Of a stretch of DNA of 57,650 nucleotides, positions 9,258 through 18,639 are shown one piece after another (the first letter of the stretch is position 1; every line of letters begins with the position of its first letter). Below the pieces are notes generated by a model. That model had not been told where the DNA came from. It ran no database searches and worked only from the letters and a program-made list of their open reading frames with translations. The translations under genes and the position numbers were made by a program. The DNA comes from Cytophagales bacterium (GTDB lineage: Bacteria; Bacteroidota; Bacteroidia; Cytophagales; Microscillaceae), in contig RDZE01000006.1 in the NCBI GenBank assembly GCA_004293905.1, positions 1 through 57,650 on the forward strand, given 5' to 3'.

Positions 9258-11464
9258 GAGGGTAAAAATGTTTGATTTGTATAGCGGAAACCCAACACCA
9301 AAATGTCATCAGTTTGTGTGTTTTGCTCCATCCAATTTTCTAAAGTTTTATGTAATATATGGTATTGTTTTTCCAATGTTTCTTGGTGTATCTCCCGAAG
9401 TAGACTTCTGAAGCGTGTAATCATAAACTTTTTGTTGTGTTTGCCTCCAAATTGGTCTTGATAACCATCTGAAAATAAATAAAAGTGTGTATTTCCGCTG
9501 AGTTGTATGGTGTGTTTGGTGTAGCTTCTTTCTTTCTCATATTGCTCGCCTCCTATGGCTTGTTTAGTTCCTCTGATATAGTGAAGCTCATCGTTGATAA
9601 TGTAAATCAAAGGTTTTTTAGCCCCTGCAAACTCTACTGTATTGTCCTTTTTATCAATCACCAAAAAAGCAACTTCCATTCCGTCTTGGTTGTGTTGTAT
9701 CTTATCACTTTGGCGCAATGTTTTACGAATACCATTGTGCAAGGCTTGTAGTATAAGGTCGGGCGAGTGAATTTTTCTATAGTTAATGATTTCGTGCATC
9801 ATTTCATTGCCCAACATACTCATAAAAGCACCCGGTACGCCGTGCCCTGTGCAATCGGCTACGGCAATGAATATTTTCTGTTCTATTTCTTGAATAAAAT
9901 AAAAATCGCCCGAAACAATATCACGCGGTTTGTAAAGTACAAAATATTCAGGAAGTATTTTTTCTATATCTTCAGCAGGAGGCAGCATTACCGATTGTAT
10001 TCTTTGTGCATACAGCAGACTCTCCATAATGTCCTCATTTTTTCTCTCTATGATATTTTTTTGCTTTTCTACGGCTTTTAGTGTAACCGCAATTTCATTT
10101 CTTTGCCTTTCCATCAATTTATTCCCTTGACGGAGGTCTTCGGCTATAGCCGCTATTTCAGTGGTGCGTTCTTTTACTTTTTCCTCTAATTCTTTGTTCT
10201 GATTGGTTTGTAGGCGTATAAATTCCTCGCGTGTGCGTTCTCTTTCTCTTTCATTCATCTGAATACGATAACCCAAGCCCATAGAGAAAATAATGATTTC
10301 TACCACATAGCCGCTTTGGTAGGTAAGCGCGAACATAATGCGTGATGCGCTGTAAAAAGTAAGCCCCAAGACAATAAAGCCAATCAAACCCAAAATACCT
10401 GCGGCACAAAAACGGTCTATGGCATTGCCTTTAAATATAAAATAAAAAGAAAAAAACATCACCATCAAAGACTCCACACCTATACTTGCAAAAGTGAGCG
10501 TATTGGTAAGCGGAAAATCGTTGTTGAAAAAACGAATATACATTTCTACTACCAAAATGACTGCTCGCAACCCAAGCCAATACACCAAAATACGGTAAAA
10601 AGTAGGGTAGCGACTTTTCAGATTAACAAAATAAATTACAAATATGATATAAAAAACACTTTGCCCATTGACCGAAATAAGCCAAAAGACATCATTCCAT
10701 TCGGGTGTTTCGCTAATGAGAAAATTAATGATAAGCCCTTCAAAATAAAGAAAATAGACTGCAATACAAAACATGTAAAGCGAATAATAGATATAGGTTT
10801 GGTCGCGGCTTGTATAGTAAATGAAAAAATTATAGATAATCATAATCCAGACCAAGCCCTGAAAAATGCCTTGTATCAAACGACTTTGCTCTATCCAGTG
10901 CATTTGTTGTGTAGGCTCTACCAAACGAAAACGCATAGCAGGTGCTCGTTTATGCATATTTTTGATGCGCATATAGAGTTTGATAGGCTCCTGAACAGGA
11001 ATGTGCAGTTTGAAAATATTGTATATCCCTTCTTGTATTTGTTTTTCAGATAAAGGGCGAAAAATACCCCCTTTGAGGAGATGAAATTTTTTGTGCAATA
11101 TATCATACACATACAAATCTATATAACTATCTCTGCCCTCTACAAAAAAGTACCAATCGCTCATAGTACTTATCTTACTCACCATAGAAAGTTGTACCCA
11201 ATACACCTTCTCAGGCGAAAACTTGCCCTTAAAATCGCTATAGGGGCGAAAAGGCAATTTTTTTCCCCATTGAGTAATTGAGGTTATATTTAAGGTATCT
11301 TCCGAAGGGTCAAGCTCAAGTAGGTAAGTACTTTTTTCTAAATCCAAAACTTCCCCTTCAGTGGCTTCTATTTGCACTACAGTTTCTTTTTTTTGGGCAT
11401 TAATAGGGTAAAAAATACCAAAAAAGCCAAAAACAAAAACAAATATTTTTATTTTAAGAAGCAC
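9254..11464 (-). CDS. 7TMR-DISM sensor with SpoIIE phosphatase output
   Basis: The 736-residue protein begins with a signal peptide (LLKIKIFVFVFGFFGIFYPINAQ). A periplasmic 7TMR-DISM extracellular domain follows (about 35-180, with KVYWVQLSM and YVEGRDSYIDLYVYD-like strands), then seven hydrophobic spans (about 185-395), a long coiled coil (about 400-490), and a SpoIIE/PP2C phosphatase domain containing SGDFYFI, DCTGHGVPGAFMSMLGNE and GGKHNKKF. Proteins of this architecture are thought to sense carbohydrate-like ligands outside the inner membrane and signal by dephosphorylating a partner switch protein. A promoter lies upstream at 11522-11552. Its gene overlaps ispF by 4 bases. Confidence 0.9.
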   Translation of the reverse strand: MLLKIKIFVFVFGFFGIFYPINAQKKETVVQIEATEGEVLDLEKSTYLLELDPSEDTLNITSITQWGKKLPFRPYSDFKGKFSPEKVYWVQLSMVSKISTMSDWYFFVEGRDSYIDLYVYDILHKKFHLLKGGIFRPLSEKQIQEGIYNIFKLHIPVQEPIKLYMRIKNMHKRAPAMRFRLVEPTQQMHWIEQSRLIQGIFQGLVWIMIIYNFFIYYTSRDQTYIYYSLYMFCIAVYFLYFEGLIINFLISETPEWNDVFWLISVNGQSVFYIIFVIYFVNLKSRYPTFYRILVYWLGLRAVILVVEMYIRFFNNDFPLTNTLTFASIGVESLMVMFFSFYFIFKGNAIDRFCAAGILGLIGFIVLGLTFYSASRIMFALTYQSGYVVEIIIFSMGLGYRIQMNERERERTREEFIRLQTNQNKELEEKVKERTTEIAAIAEDLRQGNKLMERQRNEIAVTLKAVEKQKNIIERKNEDIMESLLYAQRIQSVMLPPAEDIEKILPEYFVLYKPRDIVSGDFYFIQEIEQKIFIAVADCTGHGVPGAFMSMLGNEMMHEIINYRKIHSPDLILQALHNGIRKTLRQSDKIQHNQDGMEVAFLVIDKKDNTVEFAGAKKPLIYIINDELHYIRGTKQAIGGEQYEKERSYTKHTIQLSGNTHFYLFSDGYQDQFGGKHNKKFMITRFRSLLREIHQETLEKQYHILHKTLENWMEQNTQTDDILVLGFRYTNQTFLPS

Positions 11465-11521
11465 AAGCAGGGTTTATTTAAGCTGAAAAATTTTCCTATA
11501 AAATACTAATCAATCGATATG

Positions 11522-11552
11522 CAAAGTTAGTACCGTAAAGGAAAAGAACAAA
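11522..11552 (-). promoter_or_regulatory. Promoter of 7TMR-DISM/ispF run
   Basis: Minus-strand TTTG (11552-11549), a 19-base spacer, and TAACTTTG (11529-11522) fit the Bacteroidota consensus. The gene starts at 11464, leaving a leader of about 50 bases. This may drive the whole run down to 4820, because the genes there are closely packed. Confidence 0.55.
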
Positions 11553-11592
11553 TTTTTTTCTTTTAAAAACACTTTATTTATAAAAAATGTTA

Positions 11593-11600
11593 TACTTTTG
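11593..11600 (+). promoter_or_regulatory. -7 element of sufB
   Basis: TACTTTTG matches the TAnnTTTG -7 consensus and lies 32 bases upstream of the sufB start. No good -33 TTG is seen at the usual distance. Confidence 0.4.
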
Positions 11601-11631
11601 TACTTTAAAATGAATCTAAATAAAAACAACC

Positions 11632-13080
11632 ATGAGCAAAGACATAGACCTTGCCTTAGAAGAACATATCAACAACGAATATAAATATGGTTTCGAAACG
11701 CATATAGATACCGAAACAGCCCCCAAAGGACTCAATGAAGATATAGTACGATTCATTTCTGCCAAAAAAAATGAACCCGCTTGGATGCTCGAATGGCGTT
11801 TGAAAGCCTACCAACAATGGCTCAGCATGAAAACTCCACAATGGCAAAACCTTCAGTTCCCCGAAATCAATTACCAAGACATTATTTACTACGCTGCCCC
11901 TAAACAAAAAGTAAGCTACGACAGCCTCGACGAAGTAGACCCTGAACTCATCAAAACTTTTGAGAAATTGGGCATACCCCTCAACGAACAAAAAAGACTT
12001 ACAGGCATAGCCGTAGATGCTGTAATAGACAGTGTATCTATCAAAACTACATTCAAAGAGAAATTAGCAGAATTAGGCATCATTTTTTGCTCCATGAGCG
12101 AAGCCATTCAAGAACACCCCGATTTAGTACGCAAATACATAGGCTCAGTAGTACCCGTGAATGACAATTATTTTGCCGCTCTCAACTCTGCCGTTTTTAG
12201 CGATGGTTCTTTCTGTTATATTCCCGAAGGCGTAAGATGCCCCATGGAACTCTCAACTTATTTCCGTATCAATGCCGCCAATACAGGGCAGTTTGAAAGA
12301 ACTTTGCTCATTGCCGATAAAAGCAGCTATGTGAGTTACTTAGAAGGTTGCACCGCCCCCATGCGCGATGAAAACCAACTACACGCCGCCGTAGTAGAAC
12401 TTATTGCCTTAGACAATGCCGAAATCAAATACTCCACAGTACAAAATTGGTATCCCGGTGATAAAAACGGAAAAGGTGGGATTTATAACTTCGTAACCAA
12501 ACGTGGCATCTGTGCAGGCAATCATTCCAAAATCTCTTGGACACAAGTAGAAACAGGCTCTGCCATCACTTGGAAATACCCCAGTTGCATACTCAAAGGC
12601 GACCATTCTATTGGCGAATTTTACTCCGTAGCCGTAACCAACAATTTTCAACAAGCCGATACAGGTACTAAAATGATACACATTGGCAAAAACACCAAAA
12701 GCCGTATTGTATCTAAAGGCATTTCAGCAGGAAAAAGCCAAAACTCGTATCGCGGGCAAGTGAAAGTATTCAAACGTGCCGAAAACGCGCGCAATTTCTC
12801 CCAATGCGATTCTTTACTACTTGGCGACCAATGCGGAGCGCATACCTTCCCCTACATAGAAATAGACAACCCAAGCAGCACCATAGAACACGAAGCTACT
12901 ACCTCAAAAATAGGAGAAGACCAACTCTTTTATTGTATGCAAAGAGGTATAGACCCCGAAACAGCCGTAGCCCTCATCGTCAATGGCTATGCCAAAGAAG
13001 TGCTTAAACAACTCCCGATGGAATTTGCTGTAGAAGCCCAAAAACTCTTGGCTATCAGCTTAGAAGGCAGTGTAGGGTAA
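11632..13080 (+). CDS. sufB: Fe-S cluster assembly scaffold SufB
   Basis: The 482-residue protein shows the SufB-specific blocks: [56 protein letters not shown], and the [12 protein letters not shown] and [18 protein letters not shown] segments near the C-terminus. SufB forms the SufBC2D scaffold that builds iron-sulfur clusters in the cytoplasm. The cysteine in [11 protein letters not shown] is conserved in the family. In many Bacteroidota sufB is followed by sufC, sufD and sufS, but here a terminator and an unrelated AraC gene follow. Start codon ATG 11632 gives a full-length protein. Confidence 0.96.
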   Translation: MSKDIDLALEEHINNEYKYGFETHIDTETAPKGLNEDIVRFISAKKNEPAWMLEWRLKAYQQWLSMKTPQWQNLQFPEINYQDIIYYAAPKQKVSYDSLDEVDPELIKTFEKLGIPLNEQKRLTGIAVDAVIDSVSIKTTFKEKLAELGIIFCSMSEAIQEHPDLVRKYIGSVVPVNDNYFAALNSAVFSDGSFCYIPEGVRCPMELSTYFRINAANTGQFERTLLIADKSSYVSYLEGCTAPMRDENQLHAAVVELIALDNAEIKYSTVQNWYPGDKNGKGGIYNFVTKRGICAGNHSKISWTQVETGSAITWKYPSCILKGDHSIGEFYSVAVTNNFQQADTGTKMIHIGKNTKSRIVSKGISAGKSQNSYRGQVKVFKRAENARNFSQCDSLLLGDQCGAHTFPYIEIDNPSSTIEHEATTSKIGEDQLFYCMQRGIDPETAVALIVNGYAKEVLKQLPMEFAVEAQKLLAISLEGSVG

Positions 13081-13113
13081 AATATTTGTTTTTGTATATC
13101 ACTCCATATATTT

Positions 13114-13152
13114 AAGTTCCATTTTTAACCAAAATGGGACTTTTGCTTTTTT
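13114..13152 (+). terminator. Rho-independent terminator after sufB
   Basis: An inverted repeat of AGTTCCATTTT and AAAATGGGACT (one G-T pair) is followed by TTTTGCTTTTTT. It sits 35 bases after the sufB stop codon and ends its transcript before the AraC gene. Confidence 0.7.
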
Positions 13153-13265
13153 AACTGATAGGGGTAAAAAATGATTTGTGTGTTTTTAACCGAAATGTGT
13201 TAATCAAACAGCTATTTGTGTTAATATATATTCAAAACCTTGAATAACTTTGTCAAAAAAAATAA

Positions 13266-14174
13266 ATGAATCATTCGATAATTCATTCTAATTCAATTGC
13301 AGAAATTCGAGCCGTTTTTCGCTTGGATAAACCCACACACCCTTTAATCACGCTTCTCAACACCGAAAAATTGGCTTACGGAGAAGAAACCATTGGCAAG
13401 CGTTTTTCTTCTGACCTTTATTGTATAGCACTAAAAGATTCGGGCTGTGGAATAGATTATGGGCGAAATCCTTATGATTTTGACGATGGTGTTTTGATTT
13501 TTACTGCACCCAAACAAGTAATCACAATAAGGAAGCCACAAGCACTGAATCAAGTAAAAGGCTGGATGTTGTATTTTCATCCTGACCTTATCAGAAACAC
13601 TACGCTTGGTTCAAAAATTGACACCTACCACTTCTTTAATTATGAAGTTCACGAGGCTTTGCACCTTTCCGAAAACGAACAGAATACCATGAATCAAATT
13701 GTGCAACTCATTCAAGATGAAATTAAAGAACGCATTGATAATCATAGTCAGCAAGTATTGGTTTCTAACATTGAATTGTTGCTTAATTATAGTAAACGAT
13801 TTTACGAAAGACAATTCAATACACGTTCGGCGAGCCATAGTGATGTTGTTTCCAAAGTCGAAACGCTTCTTAAAAATTATTATTCACAAAATCAACTTAT
13901 CGAAAAAGGACAACCTACTATTCAATATCTTGCGGAACATTGCCACTTATCAGCAAGTTATTTGAGTGATTTACTTGCCAAAGAAACAGGGCGTTCTGCC
14001 AAAGACCACATCAACGATTTTATCATTGATAAAGCCCAACATTTACTTTTAAGCTCTACACAATCAATAAGCGAGATTGCCTATTTTCTCGGTTTCAACT
14101 ATCCCCATTATTTTGGCAGACTGTTCAAACAAAAAACAGGCAAAACGCCACAAGAGTTTAGACAACTCAATTAA
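13266..14174 (+). CDS. AraC family transcriptional regulator
   Basis: A 302-residue protein. The N-terminal half (about 1-170) is a cupin-like ligand-binding region with GIDYGRNPYDFDDGVLIF. The C-terminal part (about 200-300) carries the two AraC/XylS helix-turn-helix motifs, seen as QYLAEHCHLSASYLSDLLAKE and ISEIAYFLGFNYPHYFGRLF with the closing KTPQEFRQL. It lies directly upstream of two short-chain dehydrogenase genes in the same direction, which it probably regulates. A TAACTTTG -7 element is seen at 13245-13252. The ligand is unknown. Confidence 0.9.
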   Translation: MNHSIIHSNSIAEIRAVFRLDKPTHPLITLLNTEKLAYGEETIGKRFSSDLYCIALKDSGCGIDYGRNPYDFDDGVLIFTAPKQVITIRKPQALNQVKGWMLYFHPDLIRNTTLGSKIDTYHFFNYEVHEALHLSENEQNTMNQIVQLIQDEIKERIDNHSQQVLVSNIELLLNYSKRFYERQFNTRSASHSDVVSKVETLLKNYYSQNQLIEKGQPTIQYLAEHCHLSASYLSDLLAKETGRSAKDHINDFIIDKAQHLLLSSTQSISEIAYFLGFNYPHYFGRLFKQKTGKTPQEFRQLN

Positions 14175-14306
14175 AAAAGAGCAAAGTCCAAACATTTCTC
14201 TTTTTGTATTTCTGCGATTTGTGTTTAATTTTCTTTTTTTTGTGTTTAAACAGCAAAATAATAAAGAAGATATTTGCATCATTAAATCATATAAAATTTT
14301 AAAAAA

Positions 14307-15174
14307 ATGAAACATAAAATTTTAGTTACAGGAGCAAGTGGTGCTTTTGGTAGCTTGACTTGTGTTCAATTAGTTGAAAACGGGCATCAAGTTGTGGGAA
14401 CAATGCGTTCCTTAAAAGGAAAAAATGAATCTATTGCCCAAGAATTACAATCAAAAGGCGTGGAATTGCTTGAAATGGACGTAACCAACGAAGAAAGCGT
14501 AAATTCAGCAGTAAAATCAGCCATTGAAACAATGGGAGGTTTAGATACTGTTTTCAATAATGCGGGAATTGGAGCAAACGGCATTTTAGAATGTTTTACG
14601 GCAAATGACATTCAAAAAATGTTTGATGTGAATGTTTTTGGCGTTCAAAGATTAATGAGAGCCGTTTTGCCTCATTTAAGACAGCAAGGTAAAGGCACAA
14701 TTATTCATACTTCGAGTTGTATTGGTAGAATTACCACACCTTTTTTGGCTTCTTATAGTGCATCAAAGTATGCTTTAGAATCGCTGGCAGAAGGTTACCG
14801 AGCCGAACTTTCAGGATTTGGTGGAACCGGGCGGTTTTCCAACGGCTTTTATGGGTGGAATGATTACTCCAAGCGACACCGAACGCCTAAGCCAATTTGG
14901 TGAAATGGCAAAACTTCCCGAAACCTCGTTAAATGGCTATGTGGCTTATGTGGAATCTATCCCTGCACAACGACCTGAAAGGGTGGCAGAGGCGATTGTG
15001 AGTTTGGTCAATATGCCTTTTGGCGAAAAACCGTTTAGAACGGTAGTTGATTTTTCGGGATTGAAACAGCCTATCGAAAAATACAATAAAGCGTTAAGCG
15101 AAGTTACAAACGCCATTTATACCACTAATGGAATCACCAATTTATTAACCTTAAACAAAGACCAAGATGCGTAA
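14307..15174 (+). pseudogene. Short-chain dehydrogenase, frameshifted
   Basis: Two overlapping reading frames together make one SDR protein of about 290 residues. The first frame (14307 to about 14816) has the Rossmann motif VTGASGAFGSLT, NNAGIGANG and the catalytic YSASK. The second frame begins at VEPGGFPTAF and runs to 15174. At the join (about 14816-14822) the family normally has five or so residues between the FG of the first frame and VEPGG; these are missing. Comparison with the neighbouring SDR (GVKVKIVEPG) suggests about 14-17 bases were lost, which shifts the frame. Read as it stands, the first frame ends at 14903 with a foreign tail. It is probably non-functional. Confidence 0.82.
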
Positions 15175-15979
15175 AACCATATTGATAACAGGCGCAAGCA
15201 GTGGCATTGGCAAAGCAACGGCTATTCATTTTCAGCAACAAGGTTGGAATGTGATTGCCACTATGCGTTCACCTGAAAAGGAAACAGAATTAAGAACATC
15301 ACAGAATATTCATCTGGAGAAATTAGATGTTCTTGATGTAGAATCCATCAGCCAAGCTATTCAAAATGGAATTCAAAAATTTGGGAAAATAGATGCCTTA
15401 GTCAATAACGCAGGTTATGGTGCTTATGGTGCTTTGGAAGCCTTCCCAAGGGAAAATATTGTAAGACAATTTAACACCAATGTAATAGGTTTAATAGATG
15501 TTACCAAAGCTATTATTCCCCATTTCAGACAAAATAAAGAGGGTGTTATTGTCAATATTTCTTCCATAGGCGGGCAAATGACTTTTGCTTTGGGTTCTTT
15601 GTATCACGGAACAAAGTTTGCCGTTGAAGGCATTTCTGAATCTTTGCAATACGAAATGGCTGAAATTGGTGTCAAGGTAAAAATTGTAGAACCCGGGTTT
15701 ATAGCCACAGATTTTGGAGGTCGTTCTTTTGATTTTCAAGCGGGTGAAATAGCAGAGTACAAGCCTATTATCAATGCTTTGATGAAACAGTGGCAAAATC
15801 CAAACAACACGATTTCGCCACCGAGTTTAGTGGCAGAAGTAATTTTTAGTGCCGTTACAGACGGGACAAATCAACTGCGATACCGAGCAGGAGATGACGC
15901 TAATTTCTTACTCGACAGCAGAAAGAAAATGACTGATGCAGAATTTTTTGAGATGATGAATAAGCAATTAGGAAAGTAA
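15167..15979 (+). CDS. Short-chain dehydrogenase/reductase
   Basis: A complete 270-residue SDR enzyme. The nucleotide-binding motif ITGASSGIGKAT is at the N-terminus, NNAGYGAYGALEAF in the middle, a catalytic serine in NISSIGG, and Tyr-x-x-x-Lys as YHGTK, followed by VEPGFIATDF. It is an NAD(P)-dependent oxidoreductase of unknown substrate. It overlaps the end of the broken SDR gene by 8 bases, so the two were once translated together under the AraC regulator. The two are paralogues but only moderately alike. Confidence 0.93.
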   Translation: MRKTILITGASSGIGKATAIHFQQQGWNVIATMRSPEKETELRTSQNIHLEKLDVLDVESISQAIQNGIQKFGKIDALVNNAGYGAYGALEAFPRENIVRQFNTNVIGLIDVTKAIIPHFRQNKEGVIVNISSIGGQMTFALGSLYHGTKFAVEGISESLQYEMAEIGVKVKIVEPGFIATDFGGRSFDFQAGEIAEYKPIINALMKQWQNPNNTISPPSLVAEVIFSAVTDGTNQLRYRAGDDANFLLDSRKKMTDAEFFEMMNKQLGK

Positions 15980-16161
15980 AAAACAGTAAATAACAAGTTT
16001 TTTTCAAAAGTATTTTTTATGGCTTCTAAAACAGTGAAGTGTTAAATTCGAGTTTTGTGTATCTAATCAAGTTTAGTCAAACATCAATAAAGAATAATAC
16101 TTGTTTTTTGCGTTTGTTAAAAACAAAATTTGATGTAACTTGCAACAACAATTATAAAAAT

Positions 16162-16953
16162 ATGAAAAAGACTTTGTTTTTTTTACTATTAGGCACATTC
16201 TATTGGCAAACTGCCCAAAGCCAACCAGATTCTTCTTTTATAGAAAACATCGATGGCGTAACTTTTAAAATGATAAAAGTACAAGGAGGTAGTTTTCAGA
16301 AGGTGGTTGATCGTTATTCGAGCCAAACAACCAAGTATACCATCATACTCACCGACTACTACATCGCCGAAACTGAAGTTACACAAGCCCTTTGGCGTGC
16401 AGTAATGGGTAGCGACCCCGCCGAATTGTACAACAAAGGTTGTAATGAATGCCCCGTAGAACGTGTGAGTTGGAACGAAATTGTGAATGAGTTTTTACCC
16501 CAACTCGAAAAACGTACAGGCAAAAAATACCGACTCCCTACTGAAGCTGAATGGGAATATGCCGCAAAAGGAGGGCAAAAGAGCAAAGGTTATGAGTATG
16601 CAGGTGGTAACAATATCAACTTATTGGCTTGGTATTGGGGAAACTATTCGCAAAGTAAGTACGGAAGCGAAGGTACTACACACCCTGTAAAGACCAAATA
16701 CCAAAATGAATTAGGCTTGTACGATATGACCGGTAATGTGTTGGAGTGGTGTCAAGATTGGTACAGCACGAATCTCTATGGAAATATTAGGGTACTGACC
16801 AATCCGGTCAATAATACTCCCGCTTACTATCGTGTGCTGAAAGGCGGTTCTTGGCTTATGGCTGAACATAGATGCCGAATAGAAGAGCAAGGAGTCGGTT
16901 TACCCGATACCCGTTACAATTACAATGGCTTTCGTCTTTGCATCTCTTTTTGA
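16162..16953 (+). CDS. Secreted FGE/SUMF1-like domain protein
   Basis: The start at 16162 was preferred to an upstream one because it gives a signal peptide (MKKTLFFLLLGTFYWQTAQSQ), making 263 residues. The mature part is a formylglycine-generating-enzyme-like (C-type-lectin-fold) domain: the blocks ETEVTQALWRAVMG, PVERVSWNEI, YRLPTEAEWEYAAKGG, GLYDMTGNVLEWCQDWY, RVLKGGSW and YNGFRLCISF are all in order. Many bacterial members are not true sulfatase activators but structural or signalling proteins. No sulfatase gene is next to it. It faces the convergent pssA gene. Confidence 0.85.
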   Translation: MKKTLFFLLLGTFYWQTAQSQPDSSFIENIDGVTFKMIKVQGGSFQKVVDRYSSQTTKYTIILTDYYIAETEVTQALWRAVMGSDPAELYNKGCNECPVERVSWNEIVNEFLPQLEKRTGKKYRLPTEAEWEYAAKGGQKSKGYEYAGGNNINLLAWYWGNYSQSKYGSEGTTHPVKTKYQNELGLYDMTGNVLEWCQDWYSTNLYGNIRVLTNPVNNTPAYYRVLKGGSWLMAEHRCRIEEQGVGLPDTRYNYNGFRLCISF

Positions 16954-16967
16954 ATAGCACTTCTTCA

Positions 16968-17648
16968 TCACCCTTTTCTTACACCGCTGCCCAGCCACAA
17001 AGAAATCAGTACATACACCACATACGCCAACACAAACCAATAAAAATGGGGACTAAAGGTAAAAATTAACAAAAAAGCAACCGCCACCAAAGCAGAAAAT
17101 TGTTTTTGCCAAGCATATTTCCATTGCATTTTAAACGATAAAAACGGCTTTTCCCATAGCATTAGCCAAGCAGCGATGAGGCTTATTATTATCAAAAATA
17201 AAGCATTGTACGCAAAATCATAATTGCGCTGATAATCTTCCAAACCAATGACAAGGCACGCAAAAATAGGTGTAGGCGTTCCTATAAAATAGTGGCTCTG
17301 TCGGGTATCGATATTGAATTTTGCCAGCCGAAAAATACCAGCCAAAAAAGGAACTACAGCCACTCCATACGCCACTACAGCCGAAAAATACATGCAAAAC
17401 ATTTGATAAAGTAAGACAGAAGGCAACGCACAAAAAGTGATGGCATCAGCCAAAGAATCGAGCTCTTTGCCAATCGCAGAGTAGGCTTTCAACCAACGCG
17501 CCAACGCTCCATCAGCCACATCGAACACAAAACCCGCCAATATACAATAGACTGCCATTTTGGGTTGCTTTTGCATGGCAAATAAAATGCCCGCTAAACC
17601 AGAAGCAGCATTACAAAGTGTGAGAAAATTAGGAATATATCGATACAT
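16968..17648 (-). CDS. pssA: CDP-diacylglycerol-serine O-phosphatidyltransferase
   Basis: The 226-residue membrane protein carries the CDP-alcohol phosphotransferase signature D-x2-DG-x2-AR-x8-G-x3-D-x3-D, seen as DVADGALAR followed by GKELDSLAD, with several hydrophobic spans. It makes phosphatidylserine from CDP-diacylglycerol and serine, the first step towards phosphatidylethanolamine. The N-terminal PNFLTLCNAASGLAGI is typical of PssA rather than PgsA. It is divergent from prs and shares a compact promoter region of 50 bases with it. Confidence 0.88.
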   Translation of the reverse strand: MYRYIPNFLTLCNAASGLAGILFAMQKQPKMAVYCILAGFVFDVADGALARWLKAYSAIGKELDSLADAITFCALPSVLLYQMFCMYFSAVVAYGVAVVPFLAGIFRLAKFNIDTRQSHYFIGTPTPIFACLVIGLEDYQRNYDFAYNALFLIIISLIAAWLMLWEKPFLSFKMQWKYAWQKQFSALVAVAFLLIFTFSPHFYWFVLAYVVYVLISLWLGSGVRKG

Positions 17649-17662
17649 ATAAAAAAGAAAAC

Positions 17663-17678
17663 TATCTTTGCAAAGATA
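17663..17678. promoter_or_regulatory. Palindromic double -7 element between pssA and prs
   Basis: TATCTTTGCAAAGATA is a perfect 16-base palindrome whose two halves each match TAnnTTTG, one on each strand. The plus half lies 29 bases before prs and the minus half 22 bases before pssA. No clear -33 TTTG was found for either side. Confidence 0.5.
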
Positions 17679-17698
17679 AAATAAAAACCCTATTTTCT

Positions 17699-18631
17699 AT
17701 GCAGTCAGACGTGAAACTCTTTGCTGGCACCCAATCTCAGTATCTTGCACAAGAGATAGCCCAATCCTATGGAAAACCCTTAGGAAAACTCAATATTCAA
17801 CGATTCAGTGATGGCGAAATGTCGCCTCACTTTGAAGAGTCCATTCGTGGTTGTGAGGTCTATTTGATTCAATCTACCTTTCCACCTTCTGAAAACCTCA
17901 TGGAATTGCTTCTGATGATAGATGCCGCTCGCCGCGCTTCTGCTCAATATGTTACGGTGGTCGTTCCCTATTTTGGCTATGCACGCCAAGACCGCAAGGA
18001 CAAACCCCGCGTAGCGATTGCGGCTAAATTAGTGGCAAATTTGCTTTCCGCCGCAGGAGCAGACAGGCTCATGACTTGCGACCTTCACGCAGGGCAAATT
18101 CAAGGCTTTTTCGATTTCCCCGTAGACCATCTGGACGGCTCGGCGATATTCATTCCTTATATCAAACAAAATAGCTTAGAAAATTTGGTTTTTGCCGCCC
18201 CCGATGTTGGCGGTGTAGGCAGAGCAAGAAGTTTTGCCACCTATTTCCAATCCGATATGGTTGTATGCGACAAACACCGAAAAAGAGCCAATGAAGTAGC
18301 TTCTATGCAAATAATAGGCGATGTAAAAGATGCCAATGTAGTATTGGTAGATGATATTATCGATACAGGAGGAACTATCTGTAGGGCAGCAGAAATTATT
18401 ATGGACAAAGGCGCGCGTTCAGTGAGAGCCATTTGCACACACCCTGTTCTATCGGGCAAGGCACACGAAAATATTGCCAATTCTGTATTGGAAGAGTTAG
18501 TAACGACCAACACAATTCCTATGCGCATAGAAAATCCTAAATTGAAAGTATTGAGCGTTGCAGAATTGTTTGCAACAGCCATCAAGCGCATTAATGAGCA
18601 CGAGTCTATCAGCTCTTTGTTTGTTAATTAA
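17699..18631 (+). CDS. prs: Ribose-phosphate pyrophosphokinase
   Basis: This 310-residue cytoplasmic enzyme makes PRPP from ribose 5-phosphate and ATP. The ATP/divalent-metal region shows PYFGYARQDRKDKPR (about 95-110), the DLHAGQIQGFFDFPVDHL block follows, and the PRPP-binding loop is VVLVDDIIDTGGTICRAA (about 218-235). The length is typical of class I enzymes. It is divergent from pssA. The DUF819 gene starts 9 bases after it and may be co-transcribed. Confidence 0.96.
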   Translation: MQSDVKLFAGTQSQYLAQEIAQSYGKPLGKLNIQRFSDGEMSPHFEESIRGCEVYLIQSTFPPSENLMELLLMIDAARRASAQYVTVVVPYFGYARQDRKDKPRVAIAAKLVANLLSAAGADRLMTCDLHAGQIQGFFDFPVDHLDGSAIFIPYIKQNSLENLVFAAPDVGGVGRARSFATYFQSDMVVCDKHRKRANEVASMQIIGDVKDANVVLVDDIIDTGGTICRAAEIIMDKGARSVRAICTHPVLSGKAHENIANSVLEELVTTNTIPMRIENPKLKVLSVAELFATAIKRINEHESISSLFVN

Positions 18632-18639
18632 TTGCGAAG

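Noticed and set aside
14307..14903. A 198-residue SDR-like protein as an independent gene
   Set aside because: Its last 30 residues are not family-like and the missing family ending continues in another frame; it was merged into one broken gene.
16039..16161. A 41-residue N-terminal extension of the FGE-like protein
   Set aside because: The extension has no signal-peptide character, while the internal ATG at 16162 gives a clear signal peptide.
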